Shown: positions 51,803 to 61,199 of the stretch, piece after piece
How the letters are laid out: the number at the start of each line of letters is the position of its first letter
How positions within the stretch are numbered: the stretch's first letter is position 1
NCBI RefSeq assembly: GCF_030818795.1
Contig: NZ_JAUTAY010000001.1
Span: 2,170,001 to 2,234,000, forward strand
DNA length: 64,000 bases
Direction: 5' to 3'
Origin: Microbacterium sp. SORGH_AS_0862
GTDB taxonomy: Bacteria; Actinomycetota; Actinomycetes; Actinomycetales; Microbacteriaceae
Notes under the pieces: generated by a model
What the model was told of the DNA's origin: nothing
Databases searched by the model: none
Seen by the model: the letters and a program-made list of their open reading frames with translations, nothing else
Position numbers and translations under genes: made by a program

Positions 51803-53806
51803 TCAGGCGAGGGCGGCGCGGGCCGAGACGGTGCGGCGACGGGAGACGACGATCGTGGTCGCCACGAGCGACAGCAGCAGCCACACGACGAGGACCGTGA
51901 CGCCGGCCGTCACCCCGCCGGCGCTCGTGAGGGCGCCGAGCATCGCGGCGTAGGCGGGCTGCACCGGCAGCACGGAGGCGATCGAGGTCAGCACGCCCGG
52001 GACCGTGGAGACGACCCCCGTGGCCACGACGAAGGCGCCGATGATGGCCCCGATCCACCGGCCTGCGCCGCCGAAGACGGCCACGAGAGCCTGGTTCACG
52101 CCGGCGAAGGCGACACCGGCGACCACGCAGATCGCCGCGAAGATCGACCAGTCCGCCCAGTCGTAGCTCGCCGCGAGCTGCACGACGCCGGCCACGAGCA
52201 GACCCTGCACGGCGCCGAGGATGGCTCCGGGGGCGAAGGCGCGCAGTGCGAGCGTCACCGAGGACCGGCGGCTCGTGAGGGCCCGCGCGGACACCGCCTG
52301 GAACGCCACGTACGACCCGAGACCCCCGAACCAGAGCACCAGGGCGGTGAGCAACGGGATGGCGGCCGCGCCGAACAGGTTCGAGCCGATGCCCTGCGCC
52401 GAGACCGGCTCGGCGACGACGGATGCGGTCTGCTGCGCCTGCTCGTCGGTGTAGGTCGGGACCTGATCGACGGCCGTGTCGAGTCCGCTCGCGAGCGAGC
52501 CCGCACCGCTCGAGAGCTGGTCCACGCCGTCGGCGAGCGACGTCGCGCCGGTGGATGCCTGGTCCGCCCCGCTCGCGAGCGCGCTCGCACCGCCGGCCAG
52601 CTGAGAGACGCCGCCCGAGAGCTGGGCCGCGCCCACGGCGAGCCGGTCCGCGCCGGTGGCGAGGCCGCCCGCGCCGGACTGCAGGTCGCGCGCACCGGCG
52701 GCGGCCTGCGCGATGCCCGCGCTCGTGTCCGTCATGAGCTTGTCGATGCCGTCGGCCGTGCCCTGGCCGTAGCCCGCGGCAGTTCCCGCCGCCGTGCCGA
52801 TGCCCGCGACCGTGCCGGGGGCGGGGTTCTCGGCGTCGCCGATCGTGGCGAGCAGATCAGCGCACAGGGCGGCCGTGGGGCCGTACGTCACGTAGCACTC
52901 CTGGACGAGGCCGCCGAGCGTCGCGCCGAGCTTCTGCGTCTGCGTCAGGGCGCTGTTCGCGGCCGTCGTCGTGGCGGCCGCCGCGTTCTTGAGGTCCTGG
53001 TTCACCACGGCGTCGGATGCGGCGTCCAGACCCGCCGCGAGAGTGCCGGCACCGTCGGAGAGCTGGCGTGCGCCGGAGGCGAGCTGCTGCGCGCCCCCGG
53101 GCAGTGCCGCGGCGCCCGCTGCAGCCTGCGAGGCGCCGGAGGCGAGCTGGTCGGCGCCCGTGGCGAGCTGACCGACACCGCTGGACAGCTCGGTCGCGCC
53201 CTGAGCTGCGCTCGCCGAACCGTCGGCGAGCTGTTGCGCGCCGCTCGCCGCGTCGCCCAGCTGATCGTGCAGCGTCGTGAAACCGAGCAGCACGTTCGTC
53301 AGGTACTGCTTCGAGACGGCGCTGCCGAACACGGATGCGGCCGTCTGCGTGATCTGTGCTGTGATCGCCTGGTCGACCACGCGCCCGTCCGGTGCGCTCT
53401 CGACCGAGATCGTCGCCTGCTCCGGAGTCGAACCGGGGGCGGTCGAGGTGGCGGCGGCGGAGAAGTTCTCGGGGATCGTGATGACCGCGCTGTAGGTGCC
53501 GTCGGCGAGGCCCGCCGCCGCATCCTCATCGTTGGAGATCGTCCAGTCGATGTTGCTCGGCACGTCCGACGAACCCTCGACGAGGCCCGCGGTGAGCTGA
53601 CGTCCGAGCGGAGCGAGCTGCCCGTCGATCTCCACCGGCTTGTCGTCGTTCACGATCGCCGCCGACATGTTCTCGAGTCGCTCGACCGGGTTGTAGAGAG
53701 CGGCTACCAGAAGCCCGCCGATGACGACGGGCAGCAGCACGATCCCGAGGACCGTCAGCCAGGTGACGGGGCGTCGGGCGTGGGAGCGTTCGATGGGGAC
53801 GGTCAT
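51803..53806 (-). CDS. YhgE/Pip-family membrane protein with long glycine-alanine heptad region
   Basis: A 667-residue protein: one N-terminal helix (about 14-36), an extracytoplasmic segment, then a repetitive stretch (about 190-460) built from LASGASQLADG-type repeats, and five C-terminal helices like an ABC-2 permease half (about 480-650). This matches YhgE/Pip proteins, which resemble ABC-2 permeases and include the phage infection protein. It overlaps the MMPL gene by ATGA, so the two are made together under the divergent TetR regulator. Possible role: export of a lipid or hydrophobic compound. Confidence 0.85.
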   Translation of the reverse strand: MTVPIERSHARRPVTWLTVLGIVLLPVVIGGLLVAALYNPVERLENMSAAIVNDDKPVEIDGQLAPLGRQLTAGLVEGSSDVPSNIDWTISNDEDAAAGLADGTYSAVITIPENFSAAATSTAPGSTPEQATISVESAPDGRVVDQAITAQITQTAASVFGSAVSKQYLTNVLLGFTTLHDQLGDAASGAQQLADGSASAAQGATELSSGVGQLATGADQLASGASQAAAGAAALPGGAQQLASGARQLSDGAGTLAAGLDAASDAVVNQDLKNAAAATTTAANSALTQTQKLGATLGGLVQECYVTYGPTAALCADLLATIGDAENPAPGTVAGIGTAAGTAAGYGQGTADGIDKLMTDTSAGIAQAAAGARDLQSGAGGLATGADRLAVGAAQLSGGVSQLAGGASALASGADQASTGATSLADGVDQLSSGAGSLASGLDTAVDQVPTYTDEQAQQTASVVAEPVSAQGIGSNLFGAAAIPLLTALVLWFGGLGSYVAFQAVSARALTSRRSSVTLALRAFAPGAILGAVQGLLVAGVVQLAASYDWADWSIFAAICVVAGVAFAGVNQALVAVFGGAGRWIGAIIGAFVVATGVVSTVPGVLTSIASVLPVQPAYAAMLGALTSAGGVTAGVTVLVVWLLLSLVATTIVVSRRRTVSARAALA

Positions 53807-56565
53807 GCGAGCACCTCCGCGGGAGCCGTGGGAAGGGTGACGGGTTCGCCGGTGCGATATCCGGCGTCGGTGAGCAGCGTGCGCGCGGCGGCGATGTCGG
53901 ATGCGGACCCGACGGCGGTGGCGACGATCGTGAGCCGTCGCGCCGCGGCATCGCGGAGCAGCGCCAGTGCCGTGTCGCGTTCGGGGTGGGGCAGCCGCTC
54001 GAGGCGGTCGATGCCGTCGACCACGACGACGGCGGGCGTGCCCGACAGTGCGTGTCGGAGGTCGTCGACGGGGTCGGATGCGGTGGCCAGCAGCGCCATC
54101 CCGGCGCGCGCCCGCACCCAGGCGCCGCGCTCGGGCAGCAGGTGGCCCGCCACGCGCAGGCGTCCGTCGCTCGGGCTCAGCCGGCCCGCCAGGACGAGCG
54201 TCAGCGCGTGCGTCGCGGCGGGATCCTCCGCCGCGACCACGAGCGCCTCACCCGGATCGACGGTCGCATCCACCGGACCGAACACGGGCCTGGTGTCGGT
54301 GCGCAGCGCGAGCTTGTCGGCGACGACGGCCGAACCGGTGCTCGCCCACTCGCGCAGCGAGAGCTCTCGTTCGACGGCCTCGCCCTCGATGTCGAAGTGC
54401 GGCAGGACGCGCTCCAGCCACTTCGGCATCCACCAGGCCTTGTCTCCGAGCAGCGCCATGACGGCCGGGACGAGCGTCATGCGCACGAGGAACGCGTCGA
54501 TGGCGATTCCCGCCGCGAGTCCGAGGGCGATCGGTTTGAGGTTCGAATCGCCTTCGGGGACGAAGGCCGCGAACACGGCGAACATGATGATGGCGGCCGC
54601 CGTCACCACGCGGGCGGATGCGGTGTAGCCGCTGCGTACGGCCTCGAGCGCGATCTCGCGTGCCGGGCGATGAGGGTTGTCGCGGCGGGCGTGCACGAAG
54701 TCCTCCCGCATCCGGGACACGAGGAACACCTCGTAGTCCATCGCGAGACCGAACAGCACGCCCATCAGCACGATCGGCATGAAGCTGATGACGGGCCCGA
54801 CACGCGCCACGTGCAGGAGATCGGCGAACCAGCCCCATTCGAACACCGCCGCGACGACGCCGAACGAGGCGGCGACCGAGAGCAGATACCCGAGCGCCGC
54901 TTTGACCGGCACCCAGATGGAGCGGAAGACGATCATCAGGAGGATGAGGGAGAGCCCGACGACGAAGATGCCGAAGGGCAGCAGCGCCGCCGACAGGCGG
55001 TCGGAGATGTCGATGGCCACGGCCGTGAATCCGGTGACCTGGAGATCGACGCCGTACTCGTCGAGGAGACGATCGTGCTGGGCGCGGAGGTCGCGAACGA
55101 GCTCGGCCGTGGCCGGGTCGTCCGGCGCAGTCTCCGGCACGATCTGCACGATGCCCGTGTCGGCCGCCTGGTTCGGGGTCGCAAGGGCGACCTCCTTCAC
55201 GCCCGGGATGCGGGAGATCTCGTCGCCGAGATCCTTCATGAGGGTGAGGGGGTCGGTCGAGGTCACGATCGTCCCGGTCATGATGAGGGGGCCGTTGGCT
55301 CCCGGGCCGAAGTGCTCGCTCGTCAGGTCGTAGGCGACGCGGGCCGGGTCTCCCTTCGGCAGCTGACCGGCGTTGGGGAGAGCGAGCGCGAGGCTCGTCG
55401 CCGGGATGGCCGCCGCGCCGAGCACCGCCACGACCGCCACGCTCGTCACGACGGGGTGGCGCGTCACCATGCCCACCCACCGCGCCGAGAAGCCGCGCCG
55501 CTCGGGAGCGGCCGCATCCGCCCGGCGGCGGTCGCGCCGGCCCCAACCGCGCACGCGACCCTTGACGAAGCCGAGCATCGCGGGGGTCAGAGTGACCGCG
55601 ACCAGTACGGCGATCGCGACGGCGACGGCCGCCGCGACGCCCATCGTCGTCAGGAACGGGATGCCGGCGAAGCCGAGGCCGATGAGCGCGATGAGCACCG
55701 TCATCCCGGCGAAGAGCACGGCGGAGCCGGCGGTGCCGGTCGCGCGGGCCGCGGATTCCTCGGGGTCCGCGCCGCTTCGCACTTGATCCTGATGCCGGGA
55801 GATGATGAACAGCGCGTAGTCGATGCCCACCGCGAGGCCGAGCATGAGTGCGAGCAGCGGCGTCGTCGAGGACACCGAGGCGAAGGCCGTGGCCACGAAG
55901 ATGAGCGCCATCGACAGGCCGACCCCCAGGACCGCCGTCATGAGCGGAAGTCCCGCGATGACGAACGAGCGGAACGTCACGATCAGCACGACGAGTGCGA
56001 TCAGCAGGCCGACGAGTTCGGTCACGGTGACGCCGGGCAGCGACACGGCGAACAGGTCGCCGCCGAGCGCGACCTGTGATCCTGCGGGGAGCTCGGGCTC
56101 CAAAGCGTCGACGGTGGATTGCAGATCGGTGCGCGTGGACTCCGGCACGTCGGTCGCCTGACCGTCGAACTGCATCCGCACGATCGCGGCGCTGTCGTCG
56201 TCGGAGATGCTGCCGGTGATCGACGCGTCGTAGGGGTCGGTGACCGCGAGCACCCCGTCGAGCTTCTCGATCGTCGAGATCGTGTCCTCGATGCGCGTGC
56301 GGTAGTCGTCGTCCGTGATCTTCGTGCCGTCGGCGGCGACCACGACGAACTGCGCGTTCGTGCCGCTGACCTGGGGGAAGGTGCGCGAGAGCTGTTCCAG
56401 CCCCGCCTGCGACTCGGTGCCGGGGATCGAGAAGCTGTTGTCGGTGCCCTGCGAGAACACGGCGGCGCCGCCGCCGGCGAGAACGAGCAGCAGGAGCCAT
56501 GCGATCAGCACGCGCCACGGGCGACGGTACGACCAGCGGCCGAGCGAGTACAGGAGCGTGGACAC
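53803..56565 (-). CDS. MMPL/RND transporter fused to a degenerate ABC-ATPase-like domain
   Basis: A 920-residue protein. Residues 1 to about 720 form a standard actinobacterial MMPL/YdfJ exporter: TM1 (WRVLIAWLLLLVLAGGG), two MMPL halves with VGIDYALFIISRHQD and LAMDYEVFLVSRMREDF. The last ~200 residues read like an ABC nucleotide-binding domain (VFGPVDATVDPGEALVV, then LTLVLAGRLSPSDGRLRVAG, and AVVVVDGIDRLERL as Walker B), but the Walker A position reads AAEDPAATHALT, without Gly-Lys-Thr. The GTG start follows GGAGG. Its partner is the overlapping YhgE/Pip gene. Confidence 0.88.
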   Translation of the reverse strand: MSTLLYSLGRWSYRRPWRVLIAWLLLLVLAGGGAAVFSQGTDNSFSIPGTESQAGLEQLSRTFPQVSGTNAQFVVVAADGTKITDDDYRTRIEDTISTIEKLDGVLAVTDPYDASITGSISDDDSAAIVRMQFDGQATDVPESTRTDLQSTVDALEPELPAGSQVALGGDLFAVSLPGVTVTELVGLLIALVVLIVTFRSFVIAGLPLMTAVLGVGLSMALIFVATAFASVSSTTPLLALMLGLAVGIDYALFIISRHQDQVRSGADPEESAARATGTAGSAVLFAGMTVLIALIGLGFAGIPFLTTMGVAAAVAVAIAVLVAVTLTPAMLGFVKGRVRGWGRRDRRRADAAAPERRGFSARWVGMVTRHPVVTSVAVVAVLGAAAIPATSLALALPNAGQLPKGDPARVAYDLTSEHFGPGANGPLIMTGTIVTSTDPLTLMKDLGDEISRIPGVKEVALATPNQAADTGIVQIVPETAPDDPATAELVRDLRAQHDRLLDEYGVDLQVTGFTAVAIDISDRLSAALLPFGIFVVGLSLILLMIVFRSIWVPVKAALGYLLSVAASFGVVAAVFEWGWFADLLHVARVGPVISFMPIVLMGVLFGLAMDYEVFLVSRMREDFVHARRDNPHRPAREIALEAVRSGYTASARVVTAAAIIMFAVFAAFVPEGDSNLKPIALGLAAGIAIDAFLVRMTLVPAVMALLGDKAWWMPKWLERVLPHFDIEGEAVERELSLREWASTGSAVVADKLALRTDTRPVFGPVDATVDPGEALVVAAEDPAATHALTLVLAGRLSPSDGRLRVAGHLLPERGAWVRARAGMALLATASDPVDDLRHALSGTPAVVVVDGIDRLERLPHPERDTALALLRDAAARRLTIVATAVGSASDIAAARTLLTDAGYRTGEPVTLPTAPAEVLA

Positions 56566-56601
56566 CGGCGCCTCCGTGGGTCGAGGTGATCGGGCGGGTT
56601 C

Positions 56602-56634
56602 GATACGGGAGTGTATCCGATACAACTGTGTATC
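56602..56634. promoter_or_regulatory. TetR operator between efflux operon and regulator
   Basis: The perfect palindrome TGTATCCGATACA (56612-56624) shares its right half with a second one, GATACA-ACTG-TGTATC (56619-56634); another GATAC half-site is at 56603-56607. A TAGAGT -10 box for the regulator follows at 56636-56641. The position allows repression of both divergent units. Confidence 0.75.
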
Positions 56635-56703
56635 CTAGAGTCGCCTCCGTGGTGAACCTGGGCGATCGATGAGAGCCACATGGACGTGGTGGAAGGAGAG
56701 ATC

Positions 56704-57327
56704 GTGACGCAACCCGCCGTGCCCCGAAGCCGGGAGAACACCCGCGCGCGGCTTCTCGCCGCCGCATCCGAGGTCTTCGCGGAACTCGGCCTCGAAGGCG
56801 CATCCGTCGAGGCGATCTGCGAGCGTGCCGGCTTCACGCGCGGCGCCTTCTACTCCAACTTCGCCTCCAAGGAGGAGCTGCTGCTCGGGCTGATGCAGCA
56901 GGTCGCCGATCAGAAGCTGGAGCAGGTGACCGAGCGGGTGCGCGAACTCGGCGAGGACACCTCGGTCGACCGCAATGTCGCCGAACTCGTCACGAGCGTC
57001 CTCGACGTCGGGACCGATGGACCGACGGGTGTCGTGCTGATGAGCGAGATCCGCACGAACGCGATGCGCGACGTGCGGCTCGCCGAGGCCTACCTCGGCT
57101 GGGAGGCCGCCATGGCGGAGCGGGTCGCGGAGATCATCGGCGACATCGCGGGTACGTACCGACTGCGGCTGCGCATCCCGGCGATCGAGTTCGCGCGCCT
57201 GGTGCTCGACATCTGGGACGCCACCTGCGCCTTCTCGGTCATCTCGGGCCTCGCCCCCCTGGCCGCGAAGGATTTGCTCACCCAGCGCACCGCGATGCTG
57301 GCGGCGGCGGTCACCGACGCGGAGTGA
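56704..57327 (+). CDS. TetR-family repressor of the MMPL/Pip operon
   Basis: A 207-residue TetR regulator. RARLLAAASEVFAELGLEGASVEAICERAGFTRGAFYSNFASKEELLLGL is a full TetR DNA-binding domain; the C-terminal part is a helical ligand domain. The GTG at 56704 is preferred to the ATG at 56680 because GGAAGGAG lies just before it. It is divergent from the efflux genes with shared palindromic operators. Its end overlaps convergent menC by 17 bp. Confidence 0.88.
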   Translation: MTQPAVPRSRENTRARLLAAASEVFAELGLEGASVEAICERAGFTRGAFYSNFASKEELLLGLMQQVADQKLEQVTERVRELGEDTSVDRNVAELVTSVLDVGTDGPTGVVLMSEIRTNAMRDVRLAEAYLGWEAAMAERVAEIIGDIAGTYRLRLRIPAIEFARLVLDIWDATCAFSVISGLAPLAAKDLLTQRTAMLAAAVTDAE

Positions 57328-58312
57328 GCTCCGCGCCGCTGACGAGGCCGTAGCAGCGCTCGAGGCGCTCCTCCCACCAGACGCGGCGGGCGGACGGGGC
57401 GGCATAGCTGCCCAACAGGTCGGCGTCCGGCACCGCGCGCCGCACCTCGATCGCGCCGCCGGCGGCGCGCAGCGGCTCAGCGGTCACGTCGGCCGCCAGC
57501 AGCGACGCCGTCCCCAACCCGCAGTCGTAGTCCAGCTCGGGCAGTGCCGCAGCCAGGGCGAGTCCCATGCCGAGTCCCACCGAGGTGTCCAGTGCGCTGG
57601 AGACGACGGCGGGAAGCCCCGCATCCGCGACGATCCGCAGCGCCCGGCGCACACCGCCGAGCGGCGCCGCCTTGACGACCAGCAGATCGGCCGCCTGCTC
57701 CCGGGCGACGCGCAGCGGATCCACGGCCTTGCGCACGCTCTCGTCGGCGGCGATGTCGATCCCCGAGCGATGCACGCGCCAGCGGAGCTCGGCGAGCTCC
57801 GCCACGCTCGCGCACGGCTGTTCGGCGTACTCGAGGTCGTACTCGGCGAGTGCGCGCAGCGCGTGCTCCGCCTCGTCGACGTTCCACCCGCCGTTCGCGT
57901 CGATGCGGATGCGGCCGGCCGGCCCCATCGCCTCGCGCACCGCGGCGACGCGCGCGACGTCGTCGGCCAGGGTCTGCCCGGCTTCGGCGACCTTCACCTT
58001 CGCGGTGCGGCAGCCGTCGAAGTGGCTGAGCACCTCCGCCACCGCGGATGCGGGGACGGCGGGAACGGTGGCGTTGACCGGGATGCGGGCGCGCACCGCA
58101 TCCGGCTGCGGATTCCAGGCGAAGTCGATCGCCGCGGACAGCCAGGTCGCCGCCTCGTCATCGTCGTACTCGGTGAACGGGGAGAACTCCGCCCACCCGG
58201 CGGGCCCCTCGAACAGGAGCGCCTCGCGCACGTCGATGCCGCGGAAGCGGGTGCGCAGCGGAAGCGCGACGACGTGGAGGTTCGAGCGGATGTCGGCGAG
58301 CGCGGGAGTCAC
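57311..58312 (-). CDS. menC: o-succinylbenzoate synthase
   Basis: A 333-residue enolase-superfamily enzyme of menaquinone synthesis. Visible catalytic set: TAKVKV (Lys-x-Lys), RIDANGGW (Asp), YAEQP (Glu), AADES (Asp) and VVKAAPLGG (Lys). The GTG at 58310-58312 is chosen because CACAAT (58319-58324) ends 6 nt upstream. It is divergent from the rest of the men cluster. Confidence 0.93.
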   Translation of the reverse strand: MTPALADIRSNLHVVALPLRTRFRGIDVREALLFEGPAGWAEFSPFTEYDDDEAATWLSAAIDFAWNPQPDAVRARIPVNATVPAVPASAVAEVLSHFDGCRTAKVKVAEAGQTLADDVARVAAVREAMGPAGRIRIDANGGWNVDEAEHALRALAEYDLEYAEQPCASVAELAELRWRVHRSGIDIAADESVRKAVDPLRVAREQAADLLVVKAAPLGGVRRALRIVADAGLPAVVSSALDTSVGLGMGLALAAALPELDYDCGLGTASLLAADVTAEPLRAAGGAIEVRRAVPDADLLGSYAAPSARRVWWEERLERCYGLVSGAELTPRR

Positions 58313-58346
58313 CGCTCCATTGTGCGTGCGGTCGTAGGCTGACGGC

Positions 58347-59144
58347 ATGCCTCTTCTCGATACTCCGGTCCGCCTCGGGCTCCAGCTCCAGCCGCAGCAC
58401 GCCGCCTACTCCGACATCCGCGACGCCGTCGTGCGGTTCGAGGACATGGGGGTGGACATCCTGTTCAACTGGGACCACTTCTACCCGCTGCACGGCGACC
58501 CGGACGGCGCGCACTTCGAGTCCTGGACCATGCTCGCCGCGTGGGCGGAGCAGACCGAGCGCGTCGAGTTCGGTGCGCTCGTGAACTGCAACAGCTACCG
58601 CAACCCCGACCTGCAGGCGGACATGGCCCGCACGATCGACCACATCAGCGCCAAGGGCGGCGAGGGACGGTTCATCTTCGGCACGGGCTCGGGCTGGTTC
58701 CAGCGCGACTACGACGAGTACGGCTACGAGTTCGGCACCGCGGGCTCGCGTCTGAACGACCTCGCCGACGGCCTCGCGCGCGTGACGACGCGCTGGGGCA
58801 AGCTGAACCCGGCGCCGACCCGCCGCATCCCGATCCTCATCGGCGGCGCGGGTGAGCAGAAGACCCTGCGTCTGGTCGCACGTCACGCCGACATCTGGCA
58901 CAGCTTCGTCGCGCCCGAGGACATCGCGCACAAGGTCGGCGTGATCGAGAAGTGGGCCGAGACCGAGGGGCGCGACGTCTCGAAGCTCGTGATCTCGAAC
59001 GAGCTCAAGGATCGCGACGAGGAGTACGCCGACGCGCTGTTCGCCGCGGGTGTGCGCACCTTCACGCTGGGACTGAACGGCCCCGACTACGACCCGGAGA
59101 TCGCTCGCCGCTGGCTGCGCTGGCGCGACGCGAAGAACGGCTGA
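58347..59144 (+). CDS. LLM-class F420-dependent oxidoreductase in the men cluster
   Basis: A 265-residue luciferase-like protein: RLGLQLQPQHAAYSDIRDAVVRFEDMGVDI at the start and FIFGTGSGWFQRDYDEYG in the core are typical of the F420 branch. The ATG is 6 nt after TAGGCT (58335-58340). The menB gene follows 2 nt later, so they are co-transcribed, yet no known menaquinone step needs this enzyme. Confidence 0.85.
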   Translation: MPLLDTPVRLGLQLQPQHAAYSDIRDAVVRFEDMGVDILFNWDHFYPLHGDPDGAHFESWTMLAAWAEQTERVEFGALVNCNSYRNPDLQADMARTIDHISAKGGEGRFIFGTGSGWFQRDYDEYGYEFGTAGSRLNDLADGLARVTTRWGKLNPAPTRRIPILIGGAGEQKTLRLVARHADIWHSFVAPEDIAHKVGVIEKWAETEGRDVSKLVISNELKDRDEEYADALFAAGVRTFTLGLNGPDYDPEIARRWLRWRDAKNG

Positions 59145-59146
59145 GC

Positions 59147-60049
59147 GTGGGCGTCTCCGAACTCTTCGACCCTGCGGAGTGGGAACTCGCCCCAGGGGCC
59201 GATTCCTACACCGACATCACGGCGCACGTCTCGCACGACGGCCGCATCGCACGCATCGCGTTCGACCGCCCCGAGGTGCGAAACGCGTTCCGTCCGCACA
59301 CGGTGGACGAGCTCTACCGCGCGCTGGATGCGGCTCGCCAGAACCCGCGCATCGGGGTCGTCCTACTCACAGGCAACGGCCCGAGCCCGAAGGACGGCGG
59401 GTGGGCGTTCTGCTCCGGCGGCGACCAGCGCATCCGCGGGCGCGACGGCTACAAGTATTCCGACGACGAGACCGCCGTGGCCGACCCGGCACGGGCCGGA
59501 CGCCTCCACATCCTCGAAGTCCAGCGCCTGATCCGCTTCATGCCGAAGGTCGTCATCGCCGTGATCCCCGGCTGGGCGGCGGGCGGCGGCCACTCGCTGC
59601 ACATCGTCTCCGACCTGTCGATCGCCTCGGCCGAGCACGGCCGGTTCAAGCAGACGGACGCGGATGTGGGCTCCTTCGACGCGGGCTACGGCTCGGCGTA
59701 CATGGCCCGTCAGGTCGGTCAGAAGATCGCGCGCGAGGTGTTCTTCCTGGCGGAGGAGTACTCGGCCCAGCGCGCGTACGAGATGGGCGCGGTCAACCGT
59801 GTCGTCCCGCACGCCGACCTCGAACGCGAGGCCATCGCGATGGCGCGCACGATCCTCACCAAGTCGCCGACGGCGATCCGGATGCTGAAGTTCGCCTTCA
59901 ACGCGGTCGACGACGGGCTCGTGGGGCAGCAGGTCTTCGCCGGCGAGGCGACCCGCCTGGCGTACGGCACCGACGAGGCGGTCGAGGGCAGGGACGCGTT
60001 CCTCGAGAAGCGCGAACCGGACTGGTCGCCCTACCCGTGGCACTACTGA
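59147..60049 (+). CDS. menB: 1,4-dihydroxy-2-naphthoyl-CoA synthase
   Basis: A 300-residue crotonase-fold enzyme that closes the naphthoate ring. FCSGGDQRIRGRDGYKY and VIAVIPGWAAGGGHSLHIVSDLSIAS form the CoA and oxyanion sites, TDADVGSFDAGYGSAYMARQVG is a MenB hallmark, and the C-terminus WSPYPWHY is conserved. The GTG start is 2 nt after the LLM gene; menE overlaps its end by 13 nt. Confidence 0.95.
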   Translation: MGVSELFDPAEWELAPGADSYTDITAHVSHDGRIARIAFDRPEVRNAFRPHTVDELYRALDAARQNPRIGVVLLTGNGPSPKDGGWAFCSGGDQRIRGRDGYKYSDDETAVADPARAGRLHILEVQRLIRFMPKVVIAVIPGWAAGGGHSLHIVSDLSIASAEHGRFKQTDADVGSFDAGYGSAYMARQVGQKIAREVFFLAEEYSAQRAYEMGAVNRVVPHADLEREAIAMARTILTKSPTAIRMLKFAFNAVDDGLVGQQVFAGEATRLAYGTDEAVEGRDAFLEKREPDWSPYPWHY

Positions 60050-61174
60050 CCGCCCGGCCCCCCTCGGCGCCCGGCGCCCGCGGGGTGCTGGGGGCGGTGC
60101 GCGCGGCGCTCGACGGCGCCGGCCCGGCCGTGCACCTCGGCGGCGCAGCGCCGGTGCCCGTGCCGGCGGGGGTCGCCGCGGTCGTCACGACTTCGGGGTC
60201 GACCGGCTACCCGAAAGATGTGCTGCTCAGCCGCAGCGCTCTCATCGCGAGCGCGAGCTCCACCGCCGCGCGGATCGGGGAGGGCGCCTGGCTGCTGGCG
60301 CTGCCCGCGACCTACGTGGCCGGGTTGCAGGTTCTCGTACGCTCGCTGCTGGCCGGGCACGAACCGGCCGTCCTCGAGGGTCACTTCTCGGTGGAGGGCT
60401 TCGTCGCCGCCGCGCGGGGCATGGCCTCCGCTTCGCACGGCGCACGCACGCCGACCTACACCTCGCTCGTCCCGGCGCAGGTGAGCCAGCTGATCGCCGC
60501 GGCCGACGCACCCGAGGTGCGCGATGCGCTCGGCTCGTTCGAGGCGATCCTCGTCGGCGGACAGGCGCTTCCGGATGCCGTGCGCGAGCGGGCCGCGTCC
60601 CTCGGAGCGCGCATCGTGCGCACCTACGGGGCGAGTGAGACGAGCGGCGGATGCGTGTACGACGGCGTGCCGCTGGACGGTGTGCGCGTGCGGATCGCGG
60701 ACGGCGAGGTGCAGCTGTCGGGACCGATGCTCGCCGAGGGATACCGCGACGATCCCGAGCGCACGGCCGCCGCCTTCGTCCGTGACGTCGCGGGGCAGCG
60801 CTGGTACCGCACGGGAGACGCCGGCTCGTTCGACGACGGTCGTCTGCGGGTCACCGGCCGTCTCGACAACGTGATCGTCTCCGGCGGGGTCAACGTGTCG
60901 CTCGACCGGGTCGAGCGCGTCGTGCGCGGACTCCCCGGGTTCGCGGACGCGGTCGTGGTGGGTGCGGCGCACGAGCGGTGGGGCGAGACGCCCGTCGTCG
61001 TCGTGCCGGGGGAAGCGGCCGCATCCCGCGCGCCTGGACGAGGTGCGCGCCGCGGTCGGCGCCGACCTCGGAGCGCCGGCGCGACCCGACCGCATCGAGG
61101 TGGTCGCGAGCGTCCCGCTGCTGTCCAGCGGCAAGCCGGACCGCCGCGCGCTTCGTGCGCTCATCGAGCGCTGA
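60037..61174 (+). pseudogene. menE: o-succinylbenzoate--CoA ligase, frameshifted near the 3' end
   Basis: An adenylate-forming ligase. TTSGSTGYPKDVLLSRSAL is the P-loop, RTYGASETSGGCVYDGVPL the adenine motif, and [10 protein letters not shown] plus [14 protein letters not shown] the hinge. The frame breaks at about 61028-61034: an extra base in GCGCGCC shifts out of the expected tail ([13 protein letters not shown] to [16 protein letters not shown]), which is intact in the next frame and holds the catalytic lysine. Corrected length 378 residues. Sequencing error or a real inactivating indel. Confidence 0.85.
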
Positions 61175-61199
61175 TCCCGCCGCAATAGGATTACTGCTC

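Noticed and set aside
52423-53280. Repetitive DNA in the YhgE-like gene, considered as a tandem repeat or CRISPR-like array.
   Set aside because: The periodicity follows LASGA/LADGA heptad-like protein repeats with irregular lengths and no spacers; it is coding repetition.
54541-54556. GGTTCGAATCGCC resembles a tRNA T-loop.
   Set aside because: It lies in the middle of the MMPL coding sequence with no cloverleaf around it. No tRNA or rRNA was found anywhere in the window.
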